Notes under the pieces: generated by a model | What the model was told of the DNA's origin: nothing | What the model saw: the letters and a program-made list of their open reading frames with translations, nothing else | Databases searched by the model: none | Source: Halpernia sp048269545 | GTDB taxonomy: Bacteria; Bacteroidota; Bacteroidia; Flavobacteriales; Weeksellaceae | Assembly: GCF_048269545.1 (NCBI RefSeq) | Contig: NZ_JBLXIJ010000001.1 | Coordinates: 62,001-126,000, forward strand | DNA: 64,000 nucleotides | Direction of reading: 5' to 3' | In this document: positions 16,302 to 24,712 of the stretch, piece after piece | Numbering within the stretch: position 1 is the stretch's first letter | Layout of the letters: each line of letters opens with the position of its first letter | Program-made: the position numbers and the translations under genes

Positions 16302-18797
16302 TTACCGGTTTTTTAATAAAACCCACTGTGTTCCTTGATAAATTTTTCTCACAATTGGGTCATAATAAGAGTAAACAACCCATAAAGTTTGGGTTTTTAA
16401 TTTTTTTTGTTGCACTCCAAGTCCGTTCCATTTAAAGGAAGAATTTTGAGAAGTATGTTTGAAAATCAATTTTCCATAGCGGTCAAAAAGTTGAAGTTGT
16501 ACATTTTCCATTGTTTGTAAAACAGAATAATTCCATTCATCATTAAAACCATCGCCATTGGGTGTGAAAACATTGGGGAATAAATTGCCGTCATTTGGTG
16601 ACGGATAAGGAAGAAGTAAATTTATTTTTTTTATTACAAAACAACCATTTATCCCTAAAACTCTCACAAAAACGAATGTTGGATTCGCTGTTTCGTAATT
16701 TTCTGGTAAAGAAATAGAATTTGTTTCAGCTCTTGCATCAGCTTCAGTTTCATAAAAAACAAATGTTTCATTATTTAAATTTAAAATCGCAGAAAGTAAA
16801 TTATAAAAATAAACACGATTGGCTATATTTTTTGGACGGATTTCTGAAAGTAAATCTGCGATTGCTCCGGACAAAGTATTAAATTCAATTTTTACCACTT
16901 CATAAAAATCATTTTCAGCAGTAATTTTATAAACAAATCTGTCTTTTCCTGAAAAACCAGAATTCATTGTAGCATTTAAAATTCCATTATTCAAAACTAC
17001 TTTTCCGTTTTGTGGTTGTGTTAAAATCTCTGTGGAAAAAATTTTAAAATTTTCATTTGGCGGACTAAATTCTGGTTTAACCATAAAATTTGGACAAACA
17101 TCACCGATATCTTTTGTGGAAATGGAATAAGGACAATTTTCCACTTTTATACCTACAGTTTCAAAAATAAAATCCGCATAACTTAATGCACAAGTATAAA
17201 TCCCTGCAAGTTTTGGTTCAAAAGTTGAGGAATTTGCGCCTAAAATATCAATTCCATTTAATCGCCATTGAATTTTATCAAATTGTGTGTTACTTACTGT
17301 TAAATAAACGAATTCTTGTAAACAATTTCCATTAACAATGATAAATGGATCATTAGAAAAAGCAGTGTAACTACTTCCAAAACCAGAAAATTTTCTTCCT
17401 CCAACTGCATCTACATTTAAAGGTTTATCAGACGTGATATTAAGCGTTCCAGGAGAATTAGTCGTAAAATAAGACCATCCTGGTTTACCAATAATTGGTG
17501 AAAATGGCGGTGTAAATCCATTGATTTTCACATTTGCATTACTTGGCGCTTTTACAGAAACTTTAGTATTAAATTGGTTACTTCCTATCTCATCATTTTT
17601 TGGAATTTGCACTAAATTTTCTAAATTCTGACGTGGGTCTTGCGAATAATCTTTATCTAAAGGAAACGACAAAAGCATTCCTTCTGGTCCAAATGTTCTA
17701 TCTAAAGCTCTCGGCGGCGGCGCATCCAGCAAACCTCCACTAATTTGATACACATAAGCTGGTTCTGATGTTTTAATATACATTCCGCCAGTTTCTACTG
17801 TTTTACCATAAATTATATAATTGGGAATATTTCCTTTAATAAATTTTACTGGAAGATAAGGCGCAGTGAAAAAATATTCTCCAGAATTTAAAGTTTTTGT
17901 AGGTTGTGAATCGTCATTAAAAAAAACTTTGGTATTGTCTTTTGTAGCAATAATTAATGCGCGTTCGGTGGGAGATTTGTACGGCGACATTCCGCTAATT
18001 AAAAAATATTCTTTACCAATTTTTGAGGTAGGAATCACCTGATCCATTGTGATATCTGCATCGGTTTCTCCAAAATAATGACTTTCAAAATTTCCATTAT
18101 CTACAACGATGGGTTTGTCTGAAGTTATTTTTGCTCCAATTAAATTGGCTTCAAAATCATCAATTCCCAACATTGGATCTGCATCTTTTTTGAGTGCAAC
18201 AATCATGTAAGATTCTCCTTTGTTTAAAGTAAAATTGAGTTCATCGGCTGTAGATTTATCTGCAAACACGACGCGATTATCATAATTTGAAAGTTTTACA
18301 TGTGTATTATCTTGAGTTGCCATTACAGAAATTTGGTAATTCATCGCACCTCTTGGATTTCCATATTTAATATTTTGCTCCATTCCAGCAAAAAATTCTT
18401 CACCAAGTGCGGTTTTTCCTTTAGATGAAATTACAGTAGAAGGCGTCCCAGAAATACGCAAACTGGCATAAAAACTTTTTTCTCCCGCTAAATGAAGTCC
18501 GAATTTTTGTGGCGTCATCGTTAAACGTTCTGCCGTAAGATAAATTAATTGATAATTTTGAAGTTGATAACTTACGGGCTGACTTTTACTAAGCATTACC
18601 GAACCAATTTCTTGATTATCACTATAAATTTTTACATTAAATGGTGTTGTTTTATCGGTAGATAAATAAATATAAAACTGATTAACATTTCCACCTGAAC
18701 TAAAAACAGGAGGAAACCAATGTTCTAAATCTAGTTGTGCTTTTGCAGAAAAACTGAGAAAGATTAGAATTAAAAATAAAATTTTGTGTCGAAACAT
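16302..18797 (-). CDS. T9SS type B cargo protein, tandem paralogue
   Basis: An 831-residue paralogue of the preceding gene product with the same order: signal peptide ending KAQ, then the shared LDLEHW start of the mature chain, IgGFc-binding-like repeats (ATQDNTHVKL, IIATKDNTKVFFNDD), an Ig-like part (WRLNGIDILGANSSTF), then a type B T9SS sorting domain (LFPNVFTPNGDGFNDEW, LFDRYGKLIFK). The two genes are 30 bases apart on the same strand and probably form one transcript. Both have TATCTTTA, one mismatch from the -7 consensus, just before the start (here at 18803-18810), so each may also be transcribed alone. Confidence 0.85.
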   Translation of the reverse strand: MFRHKILFLILIFLSFSAKAQLDLEHWFPPVFSSGGNVNQFYIYLSTDKTTPFNVKIYSDNQEIGSVMLSKSQPVSYQLQNYQLIYLTAERLTMTPQKFGLHLAGEKSFYASLRISGTPSTVISSKGKTALGEEFFAGMEQNIKYGNPRGAMNYQISVMATQDNTHVKLSNYDNRVVFADKSTADELNFTLNKGESYMIVALKKDADPMLGIDDFEANLIGAKITSDKPIVVDNGNFESHYFGETDADITMDQVIPTSKIGKEYFLISGMSPYKSPTERALIIATKDNTKVFFNDDSQPTKTLNSGEYFFTAPYLPVKFIKGNIPNYIIYGKTVETGGMYIKTSEPAYVYQISGGLLDAPPPRALDRTFGPEGMLLSFPLDKDYSQDPRQNLENLVQIPKNDEIGSNQFNTKVSVKAPSNANVKINGFTPPFSPIIGKPGWSYFTTNSPGTLNITSDKPLNVDAVGGRKFSGFGSSYTAFSNDPFIIVNGNCLQEFVYLTVSNTQFDKIQWRLNGIDILGANSSTFEPKLAGIYTCALSYADFIFETVGIKVENCPYSISTKDIGDVCPNFMVKPEFSPPNENFKIFSTEILTQPQNGKVVLNNGILNATMNSGFSGKDRFVYKITAENDFYEVVKIEFNTLSGAIADLLSEIRPKNIANRVYFYNLLSAILNLNNETFVFYETEADARAETNSISLPENYETANPTFVFVRVLGINGCFVIKKINLLLPYPSPNDGNLFPNVFTPNGDGFNDEWNYSVLQTMENVQLQLFDRYGKLIFKHTSQNSSFKWNGLGVQQKKLKTQTLWVVYSYYDPIVRKIYQGTQWVLLKNR

Positions 18798-18836
18798 CTG
18801 CGTAAAGATATTTCATTTTTAAAAACTTACAAATAA

Positions 18837-19349
18837 TTAATTTTTATTTGCAGCATTTATCAAATTACTTATATCTTCTGGCGTAAACTTCCCACGGATA
18901 TCTATAAAAACCAACTCGTTTCCAGAATTTACAGTCAACATTAATTTCTTAATAAAATCTCCATTTTGTTGGGCTTTTATATTAACATTTTCGCCGTCGT
19001 GCTTAATTGAAACCCAATCTTCATAATTATTATTTATGAGATAAGAAGCGAAATTTTTCACAAGTGTTTCATCGCCATTTTCTACGGTGAGAATTTTTAC
19101 TTTCGAGATTTTTTTAATTATTGCAATGATTTCTTGGGCATTTTTATCTCCCTCACTTCGTAAAGCCTTTTTAATCATCGGTTTTGCTAAAAATAAAGGC
19201 AAGTTTACACTGGTAAATTCCGCTTTAGAATTTGTGCTTTTTGCTCCTTTAAAATAAGCAATATTTGGTTTTGAAGAAACAATACAAGATTGAAATAAAA
19301 AAAAGAAAACTGAAAATAAGGTAAGTTTTAAAATAAATTTCAGGTTCAT
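18837..19349 (-). CDS. DUF4252 lipoprotein
   Basis: A 170-residue protein whose signal sequence ends in a lipobox (LFQSC, Cys22), so it is probably anchored in the outer or inner membrane facing the periplasm. The remainder matches the DUF4252 family: alternating strands and helices around EIIAIIKKISKVKILTVENG, and the end FIDIRGKFTPEDISNLIN. The function of the family is unknown, but it commonly sits behind ECF sigma factors in Bacteroidetes. Here it is the last gene of such an operon, 2 bases after a larger DUF4252 protein. Confidence 0.82.
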   Translation of the reverse strand: MNLKFILKLTLFSVFFFLFQSCIVSSKPNIAYFKGAKSTNSKAEFTSVNLPLFLAKPMIKKALRSEGDKNAQEIIAIIKKISKVKILTVENGDETLVKNFASYLINNNYEDWVSIKHDGENVNIKAQQNGDFIKKLMLTVNSGNELVFIDIRGKFTPEDISNLINAANKN

Positions 19350-19351
19350 AA

Positions 19352-20644
19352 TTAGAATTTTACAAGTTTACCGCCAGAAATTTTACTAATGTTGCTCTCA
19401 ATATTTGAAGGATTTCCTTTGTAGCGAATTTTACCGCCAGATGAAGCTTCGGCTTTTAATTCTACAGAAACATTTACAGATAAATTTCCCGCAGAAGTTA
19501 CTTTTGTATTTGCATTTTGAACTTCAAGATTTTGCGCATTACAATTTGCGGCACTTGTAATTTTAAAATTTGCTTGCGAAGTTTTTCCGTTAATTGTTGC
19601 ATTACTTCCGCTTGTTCCCTCAAAATTTAATTGGGCAACCTTTATGTTTGCATTTAAGTTAGAACCAGAAGTAGTGGAAATATTTGCGTTATTTTTTATA
19701 TCAAAATCTCCGTTTAAAAGTGAACCAGAAGTTGTTTCTATATTAATTTGGTTTCCTTTTAAAGTATTTAAAATTACAAAACTTGAACCCGAAGTTGTCA
19801 GAATTTTATTGAGTTCTGGAGCAACAACATTCACAAAGATTTTATTAAACTTTAAATTTTTATTTGACGGATTATTTATAGATATTTTTAAAGTATTTCC
19901 TTGTACAACGGTAGAAATATATTGCAATTTATCTGCATCGGTTTCCACGCGAACTTCCTGTTTATCGCCTTGTGTGAAATTTACTTTAATTCCGGAGGAA
20001 ACTTCGATACCTGTGAAACTTTCTAAATTTCTTTCTTCTGAATTACGATTAATCACTTTTGAAGAGGAAGAAGAATTTGTAGATGAACTAGAAACATCTC
20101 CAGAAAAATTGAATGTTCCATTTTGGGTTTCATTTACTAATTTATTCACATCTTCCATAGAAATTTTCCCATCGAGCATCATTAAAACCGTATTGTCATC
20201 TGATGAAATATTAAGTAACAAATCATTTAAAATTCCATCTTTTGCGCCGGCCGAAAGAAATTTAATTTTATTGTCTTTGCTGTTTACAGACATTAATTCT
20301 TCATATTTCAAAGTTTTTAATATGGAAGAAATATCTGTTTGTATTCCCGAATAATTTAAGTTTGATTTTACGCTTTTGCCATCTGAAGATTTACCGTTTG
20401 GTTTTTCAATTATTAATATTTTCAAACCATTTATTTTACTTAATAAAGGTTTTATTTGGTCTAACTCTCCTTCTTCTAAATTTAATTTATTCAATAAACT
20501 GAACATTGGTTTAGAAATCTTAATAGACGTAACGCCTTCAGAATCTTGATATCGATCAAAAAGTTGGTCTAATTTTTCTCTTTGAGCGGACATATTTACA
20601 ACTGCACCAAAGATAATTACGAATAATAATAGTGTTTTTTTCAT
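19352..20644 (-). CDS. DUF4252 - GIN (DUF2807) fusion protein, exported
   Basis: A 430-residue protein with a signal peptide (cleavage near MSAQ, residue 20). Residues about 21-170 form a DUF4252 domain ending in LDGKISMEDVNKLVN. A serine-rich linker (SSSSTNSSSSSK) follows. Residues about 205-425 are a GIN/DUF2807 domain, a right-handed beta-helix of short repeats such as LTTSGSSF, IETTSGSL and FEGTSGSN. GIN domains are taken to be adhesive or polymer-binding, without firm proof. The DUF4252 half resembles the neighbouring lipoprotein, so one may derive from the other. It is regulated with the ECF sigma factor upstream. Confidence 0.82.
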   Translation of the reverse strand: MKKTLLLFVIIFGAVVNMSAQREKLDQLFDRYQDSEGVTSIKISKPMFSLLNKLNLEEGELDQIKPLLSKINGLKILIIEKPNGKSSDGKSVKSNLNYSGIQTDISSILKTLKYEELMSVNSKDNKIKFLSAGAKDGILNDLLLNISSDDNTVLMMLDGKISMEDVNKLVNETQNGTFNFSGDVSSSSTNSSSSSKVINRNSEERNLESFTGIEVSSGIKVNFTQGDKQEVRVETDADKLQYISTVVQGNTLKISINNPSNKNLKFNKIFVNVVAPELNKILTTSGSSFVILNTLKGNQINIETTSGSLLNGDFDIKNNANISTTSGSNLNANIKVAQLNFEGTSGSNATINGKTSQANFKITSAANCNAQNLEVQNANTKVTSAGNLSVNVSVELKAEASSGGKIRYKGNPSNIESNISKISGGKLVKF

Positions 20645-20657
20645 GATTTTTTAAAAT

Positions 20658-21362
20658 TTAATTGTCAAAATTTAATGTATTTATAACGTCCGTTTGATCA
20701 ATACTTCGGTTTACATTGTTTGCTAAAATTTGGAAAGAATATTTTGTAACGTCGATCGCATCTTTTTCATTGGTGATTTTGTGACCATTAATAATGACGT
20801 AACCGCTTTCATATTCTGGCTTATTTTTTAATTTTTCTGGTTTGGAATTTTCTACATATCTTTTTATAACTCGTTTTTTCATTCGAGATTTTTTGGGTAA
20901 AATATCATCTAAAATATTTTGATTATTTGCTATTTTTATGAGTTCTGGTTTGCTTATTACTTCTACAGGTTCGTAAGTATTCTCCTGCATTATTTCAACT
21001 TTTTCTTTTTTATAAATATCTGCTGTTGCAATTTGATTTTTAATTTTTTCCGTAGAATTTTCTTGATTAATAAACAAATAAGCAGCGAGAGAAAATATTA
21101 AAACTAAACTTGCGGCCATCCAAATCCATTTAAAATTAGAAGATTTTGTTGAAATTGGAATTACTTTTTTATCTTCAGCTAAAGCTATGAATTCACTAAA
21201 ATTTAATTTAGATTTTTCTGCTTTTCCTACTTTTAAAGTTTCAAAATACAATGATTCTTCTGCAGAAAGATGTTCAGAATTTTTTAATAATTCTTCCTCA
21301 GATTTGTTCGTTTCTCCGTCGTAAAACTTTTGGAGCAACTTATGATATTGTTCTGTGTTCAT
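20658..21362 (-). CDS. putative anti-sigma factor, single-pass membrane protein
   Basis: A 234-residue protein with a cytoplasmic N-terminal part of about 80 residues, one transmembrane helix at about residues 83-102 (WIWMAASLVLIFSLAAYLFI) and a basic, lysine-rich periplasmic tail. This is the layout of Bacteroidetes anti-sigma partners, although the classical zinc-binding HxxxCxxC motif is absent. Its first 23 bases overlap the end of the ECF sigma gene, which is typical of sigma/anti-sigma pairs. The assignment rests on context and topology, not on a clear domain match. Confidence 0.65.
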   Translation of the reverse strand: MNTEQYHKLLQKFYDGETNKSEEELLKNSEHLSAEESLYFETLKVGKAEKSKLNFSEFIALAEDKKVIPISTKSSNFKWIWMAASLVLIFSLAAYLFINQENSTEKIKNQIATADIYKKEKVEIMQENTYEPVEVISKPELIKIANNQNILDDILPKKSRMKKRVIKRYVENSKPEKLKNKPEYESGYVIINGHKITNEKDAIDVTKYSFQILANNVNRSIDQTDVINTLNFDN

Positions 21363-21846
21363 AATTCATTAGTTGAGTGATTTGTGTTTTTACTTTTTGA
21401 CGAGCTCTCATTAGATTAACTCGAACTGCATTTTCTTCCATTTCCAAAATTTCCGCAATCTCAGAAATTTCGTGCTCTTCTACATCTTTTAAGTGGATTA
21501 CGAGGCGTTGCTTTTCTGGTAATTCACTAATATATTTTAGAATAAAATCTTTAAGATTATTAGTTTCCATAGTAAATTCTTCTGAAGTGTGAAGTTTTAT
21601 TTCTGCAAAATTCATTTTTACTTGATGGTGTTTTAATCTATTTAGACAATCATTTTTCACACATTTTAAAATATAGGATTTCAAATTTGCATATTGCAAA
21701 AGTTCTTCTTTTTTCTGCCAAAATTTTAATAATAAATCTTGTACTAAATCTTCGGCCTCATCTGAACTCTGCAAAATCTTTTTTGCAAAGCGGTACATTT
21801 CATCTTTCAAAGAAAAAACCGAGGTTTCAAATGTTTGTAAAGTCAT
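21340..21846 (-). CDS. ECF-type RNA polymerase sigma factor
   Basis: A 168-residue sigma-70 family protein with only regions 2 and 4. Region 2 (about residues 10-80) contains DEAEDLVQDLLLKFW, the -10-melting helix. Region 4 (about 110-165) contains LPEKQRLVIHLKDVEEHEISEIAEIL and NAVRVNLMRARQKVK, the helix-turn-helix for -35 recognition. It heads a four-gene leftward operon with a membrane-bound partner and two DUF4252 proteins. The signal it responds to cannot be read from the sequence. Confidence 0.9.
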   Translation of the reverse strand: MTLQTFETSVFSLKDEMYRFAKKILQSSDEAEDLVQDLLLKFWQKKEELLQYANLKSYILKCVKNDCLNRLKHHQVKMNFAEIKLHTSEEFTMETNNLKDFILKYISELPEKQRLVIHLKDVEEHEISEIAEILEMEENAVRVNLMRARQKVKTQITQLMNYEHRTIS

Positions 21847-21973
21847 AGTTTAGTTTCTAATATTAAGACAATTAAAGATAAAGTTTTATTACATCTAAAT
21901 TAAAATAAAGTAATTTCTTCGAAATTTATTTAAATAAGTTGGTAATAAATATTGAGTCCCAAGAAAACAAATG

Positions 21974-22024
21974 TTTGTCATTCCGTAGGAATCTAAACTG
22001 TTGAGATTCCTACGGAATGACAAA
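21974..22024. repeat. REP-like palindromic element
   Basis: Two perfect 21-base arms (TTTGTCATTCCGTAGGAATCT and its complement) surround a 9-base spacer. The arms are GC-richer than the surroundings. Such GTCATTCCGTAGGAATCT palindromes recur between genes in flavobacterial genomes, and are probably REP/MITE-type elements spread by a RAYT-like transposase. No transposase is in the window. It sits between the ECF operon and the DegP gene, whose transcripts both point away from it. The rest of this 365-base gap holds only the DegP promoter. Confidence 0.8.
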
Positions 22025-22169
22025 AACTTTTAAAAATTAAAATTTTTATTATGCTAAATATTCTTAATTTAATTATGAAAATCTACAATAAGTTTTAAAA
22101 TTGCATAATTCTTGTTAAAGTATAGTTAAAAGTGAAACAAGGGCGCTTTTTATGCTACCAATTTATTAG

Positions 22170-22177
22170 TAATTTTG
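22170..22177 (+). promoter_or_regulatory. -7 box for the DegP gene
   Basis: TAATTTTG matches TAnnTTTG and lies 33 bases before the ATG. No clear TTG is seen at -33. A stress sigma factor site further up cannot be excluded. Confidence 0.45.
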
Positions 22178-22210
22178 AATAATAAAATCATAAACTAAGA
22201 AAGAAAAAAA

Positions 22211-23746
22211 ATGAAGAACAGTTTAAAAAAATTATTACCTCTTGCAATTGTGGGAGTAATTTCAGCGGGTACCACTTTTGGTGCAATTAATTATTTCAGT
22301 CCATCTGCAAGTAATTCAGATTACAGTTACTTTCATAATTCCAGCAAAGATGCGAGATTTGCTTCGATGAATACGGCAGGTGCAAGTGAAGATTTTGTAA
22401 ACGCTGCGAAAATGACAGTTCCGGCTGTTGTTACAATAAAAAATTATCAAACAAATTCGCCAGATAACTCTTCTAACCAAGATATGTTTGATTGGTTTTT
22501 TGGGGGCGGATTAGATCCTTTTGGTGGAAGACAAAGACAACAACCTCAACAAAGACAACAACCACCAAAAAATATGCCTACAAGTTTAGGTTCTGGGGTA
22601 ATTATTTCATCTGACGGTTACATTATTTCTAATAACCACGTGGTTGCAGGAGCAAATAAATTAGAAGTAGTACTTTCTAATCAAAAAAGTTATACTGCAA
22701 CATTAATTGGACGTGATCCAAATACAGATATTGCATTATTAAAAATAGATGAAAGTGGATTACCCTATTTAAATTTTGCCAATTCTGATAATGTAGAAGT
22801 TGGGCAATGGGTTTTAGCCGTGGGAAATCCACTTGGTTTAAATTCTACAGTTACAGCTGGAATTATTTCCGCAAAAGGAAGAAGTATTAATTTACTTCAA
22901 CAACAAAGTAAAACACCCATTGAAAGTTTTATACAAACAGATGCTGCAATTAATCCAGGAAATTCTGGTGGTGCTTTAGTAAATACTAATGGAGATTTAA
23001 TTGGAATTAATTCTGCAATTTCTTCCAATACGGGTTATTATGAAGGTTACGGTTTTGCGGTACCTTCAAATTTAGCTCACAAAGTAGTAGAAGATTTAAA
23101 AAAATATGGTCTTGTACAACGCGGCTTTTTAGGTGTAAGTTCACTAGATTTATCAGACGATCGACAAGTGGCAGGATATAATCAAGAGAAAAAAACAAAT
23201 ATAAAAACTGGAACCGGTATTTATGTAGTAAGCGTTGAAGGAAAAAGTGGAGCAGAAGATGCAGGAATAAGACCAGGAGATATTATTACAAAAGTAGATA
23301 ATGCAAATATTTTAAGCTTTTCTGATTTATCTGTTGCGATTGGAAGTAGAAGACCAGGCGACAAAGTGGTTGTAACTTACAAAAGAGCAGGCAAAGAATA
23401 TTCTGCAACCGTTACTTTAAAAGATAAAAATGGTGGAACTTCTGCAAGAAGTAAAGCAGATCTGAGTGTTCCAGAAAAAATTGGAGCAGAATTTCAAAGT
23501 TTAAGCGATAAAGTAAAAACTGATTATGGCTTAGAAAGTGGAGTTTTAGTACAAAATACGGTGCAAGGTGGTGAACTTTCAAAAATTGGAGTTCAAGATA
23601 ATTACGTAATAATGGAAATTAATGGCAAACCCGTAAATTCTCAAAAAGACATTGAAAACATTTTGAAAAATTTCAAAGGAAATGTTTCTGTGAAATATGT
23701 TGATGGATTTGGAAGGATTTATACTCGTGGTTTTAAAATGCCGTAA
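22211..23746 (+). CDS. degP: DegP/HtrA-family periplasmic serine protease (Do)
   Basis: Envelope protein quality control: degrades or holds misfolded periplasmic proteins. The 511-aa protein has an N-terminal signal/anchor (about residues 5-28), a Gln/Pro-rich loop (about 98-120, RQRQQPQQRQQPP), the trypsin-like domain, and two PDZ domains (about 300-405 and 415-510). The catalytic triad is visible as His in ISNNHVVAG, Asp in DPNTDIALLK and Ser in INPGNSGGAL. The length is slightly above the family norm because of the glutamine-rich loop. It is monocistronic, with its own promoter and a strong terminator. Confidence 0.93.
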   Translation: MKNSLKKLLPLAIVGVISAGTTFGAINYFSPSASNSDYSYFHNSSKDARFASMNTAGASEDFVNAAKMTVPAVVTIKNYQTNSPDNSSNQDMFDWFFGGGLDPFGGRQRQQPQQRQQPPKNMPTSLGSGVIISSDGYIISNNHVVAGANKLEVVLSNQKSYTATLIGRDPNTDIALLKIDESGLPYLNFANSDNVEVGQWVLAVGNPLGLNSTVTAGIISAKGRSINLLQQQSKTPIESFIQTDAAINPGNSGGALVNTNGDLIGINSAISSNTGYYEGYGFAVPSNLAHKVVEDLKKYGLVQRGFLGVSSLDLSDDRQVAGYNQEKKTNIKTGTGIYVVSVEGKSGAEDAGIRPGDIITKVDNANILSFSDLSVAIGSRRPGDKVVVTYKRAGKEYSATVTLKDKNGGTSARSKADLSVPEKIGAEFQSLSDKVKTDYGLESGVLVQNTVQGGELSKIGVQDNYVIMEINGKPVNSQKDIENILKNFKGNVSVKYVDGFGRIYTRGFKMP

Positions 23747-23767
23747 TAAATATTATAATTAAATCAA

Positions 23768-23798
23768 AAAAAACGCAACTCCAAATGTTGCGTTTTTT
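23768..23798. terminator. bidirectional intrinsic terminator after degP
   Basis: AAAAAACGCAAC pairs perfectly with GTTGCGTTTTTT around a 7-base loop. The T-run contains part of the stop codon of the converging membrane-protein gene, so one hairpin serves both transcripts. Confidence 0.85.
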
Positions 23799-24249
23799 AT
23801 TTCTTCTTAATTAAAGATTTTATTTTGAGTTTCTTTTTTCGCTCATAAATAACTTCTGTAATTTTCCCACCCATCCAAGCAAAAGGAAAAAAAGTAAGAA
23901 AAATAGTAATTTTATAAAACGTTGGATGATAAGGGAAAATAATAATATCCAACATCGCTAAAAATAATAAAATAAAACCTATCAAAATTGCATAAGCTAC
24001 TTTCGCATATTTCACAATGATTGCGGTAATTACGCCTCCAACAGTGGAAGCAACACCTGTAGAAATAAGCAATACAACAAAAAAGTAAGGTTTGTGTTGA
24101 ACAGATTTCAGCAAACTATCCCATTGTTGAAACGGCGTAAGTTGGTCATAATTTATCCAAGAAGGATTTAATCTAATACCCAAAGTAATGATAAATCCTG
24201 CCACCAAAAGCCCAACAATTACGGCAAAAGTATTTCTTAAAAAATTCAT
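23797..24249 (-). CDS. uncharacterised four-helix membrane protein (150 aa)
   Basis: This protein has four hydrophobic segments (about residues 5-25, 53-80, 83-103 and 110-130) and a strongly basic C-terminus (RKKKLKIKSLIKKK), placing both ends in the cytoplasm. The short loop after helix 1 (RLNPSWINYDQLTPF) faces the periplasm. I do not recognise a named family. The start codon abuts the ridA stop codon without a gap, so the two are co-transcribed from the ridA promoter. Confidence 0.65.
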   Translation of the reverse strand: MNFLRNTFAVIVGLLVAGFIITLGIRLNPSWINYDQLTPFQQWDSLLKSVQHKPYFFVVLLISTGVASTVGGVITAIIVKYAKVAYAILIGFILLFLAMLDIIIFPYHPTFYKITIFLTFFPFAWMGGKITEVIYERKKKLKIKSLIKKK

Positions 24250-24633
24250 TTAATCTTGATGTGCAATCATAGAAATTTCTATATCAACATTTTTTGGTAA
24301 GCAAGAAACTTGTACAGTTTCTCTCGCCGGATAAGAATCTTCTTCTAAATAAGAAGCATAAATTTCATTCATTTGTGCAAAATCATCCATATTTTTTAAA
24401 AAAATAGTGGCTTTTACTACGTTTCTGAAAGTCATTCCCGCTTCTTCTAAAACTGCTTTCAAATTTTTCATCACTTGATGCGTTTCTTTCACAATACCTT
24501 CTACAAGTTTCCCAGAAGCGGGATCTACAGGGATTTGACCAGAAATATAAAGAATTCCGTTAGCGAAATTTGCTTGGGAATAAGGTCCAATGGCAGCTGG
24601 TGCAAACTGTGTAGAGATAATTTTCTTCGGCAT
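24250..24633 (-). CDS. ridA: RidA family enamine/imine deaminase
   Basis: A 127-residue cytoplasmic enzyme that hydrolyses reactive 2-aminoacrylate and related enamines made by PLP enzymes. Family marks are AAIGPYSQANFANGILYISGQ near the N-terminus, and YPARETVQVSCLPKNVDIEI, in which the Arg of PARE is the catalytic, carboxylate-binding residue. The final IEISMIAHQD is typical. The length is normal. It has its own well-formed promoter separating it from lptD upstream and is followed directly by a small membrane-protein gene. Confidence 0.93.
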   Translation of the reverse strand: MPKKIISTQFAPAAIGPYSQANFANGILYISGQIPVDPASGKLVEGIVKETHQVMKNLKAVLEEAGMTFRNVVKATIFLKNMDDFAQMNEIYASYLEEDSYPARETVQVSCLPKNVDIEISMIAHQD

Positions 24634-24670
24634 AATTAAAATATTTTTCTTTAAAAGAATTTATAATAGC

Positions 24671-24702
24671 GCAAATATAAAATATTAGTTCTAAAGCGTC
24701 AA
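24671..24702 (-). promoter_or_regulatory. promoter of ridA
   Basis: Leftward TTG (24702-24700), a 20-base spacer, then TATATTTGC (24679-24671). Both boxes and the spacing fit the Bacteroidetes consensus. The ATG lies 37 bases downstream. Confidence 0.7.
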
Positions 24703-24712
24703 TTTAAATTAA

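Noticed and set aside
19644..20354. A 236-codon open frame antisense to the DUF4252-GIN gene
   Set aside because: It mirrors the repetitive Ser/Thr/Gly codons of the beta-helix; the sense protein has a signal peptide and two recognisable domains.
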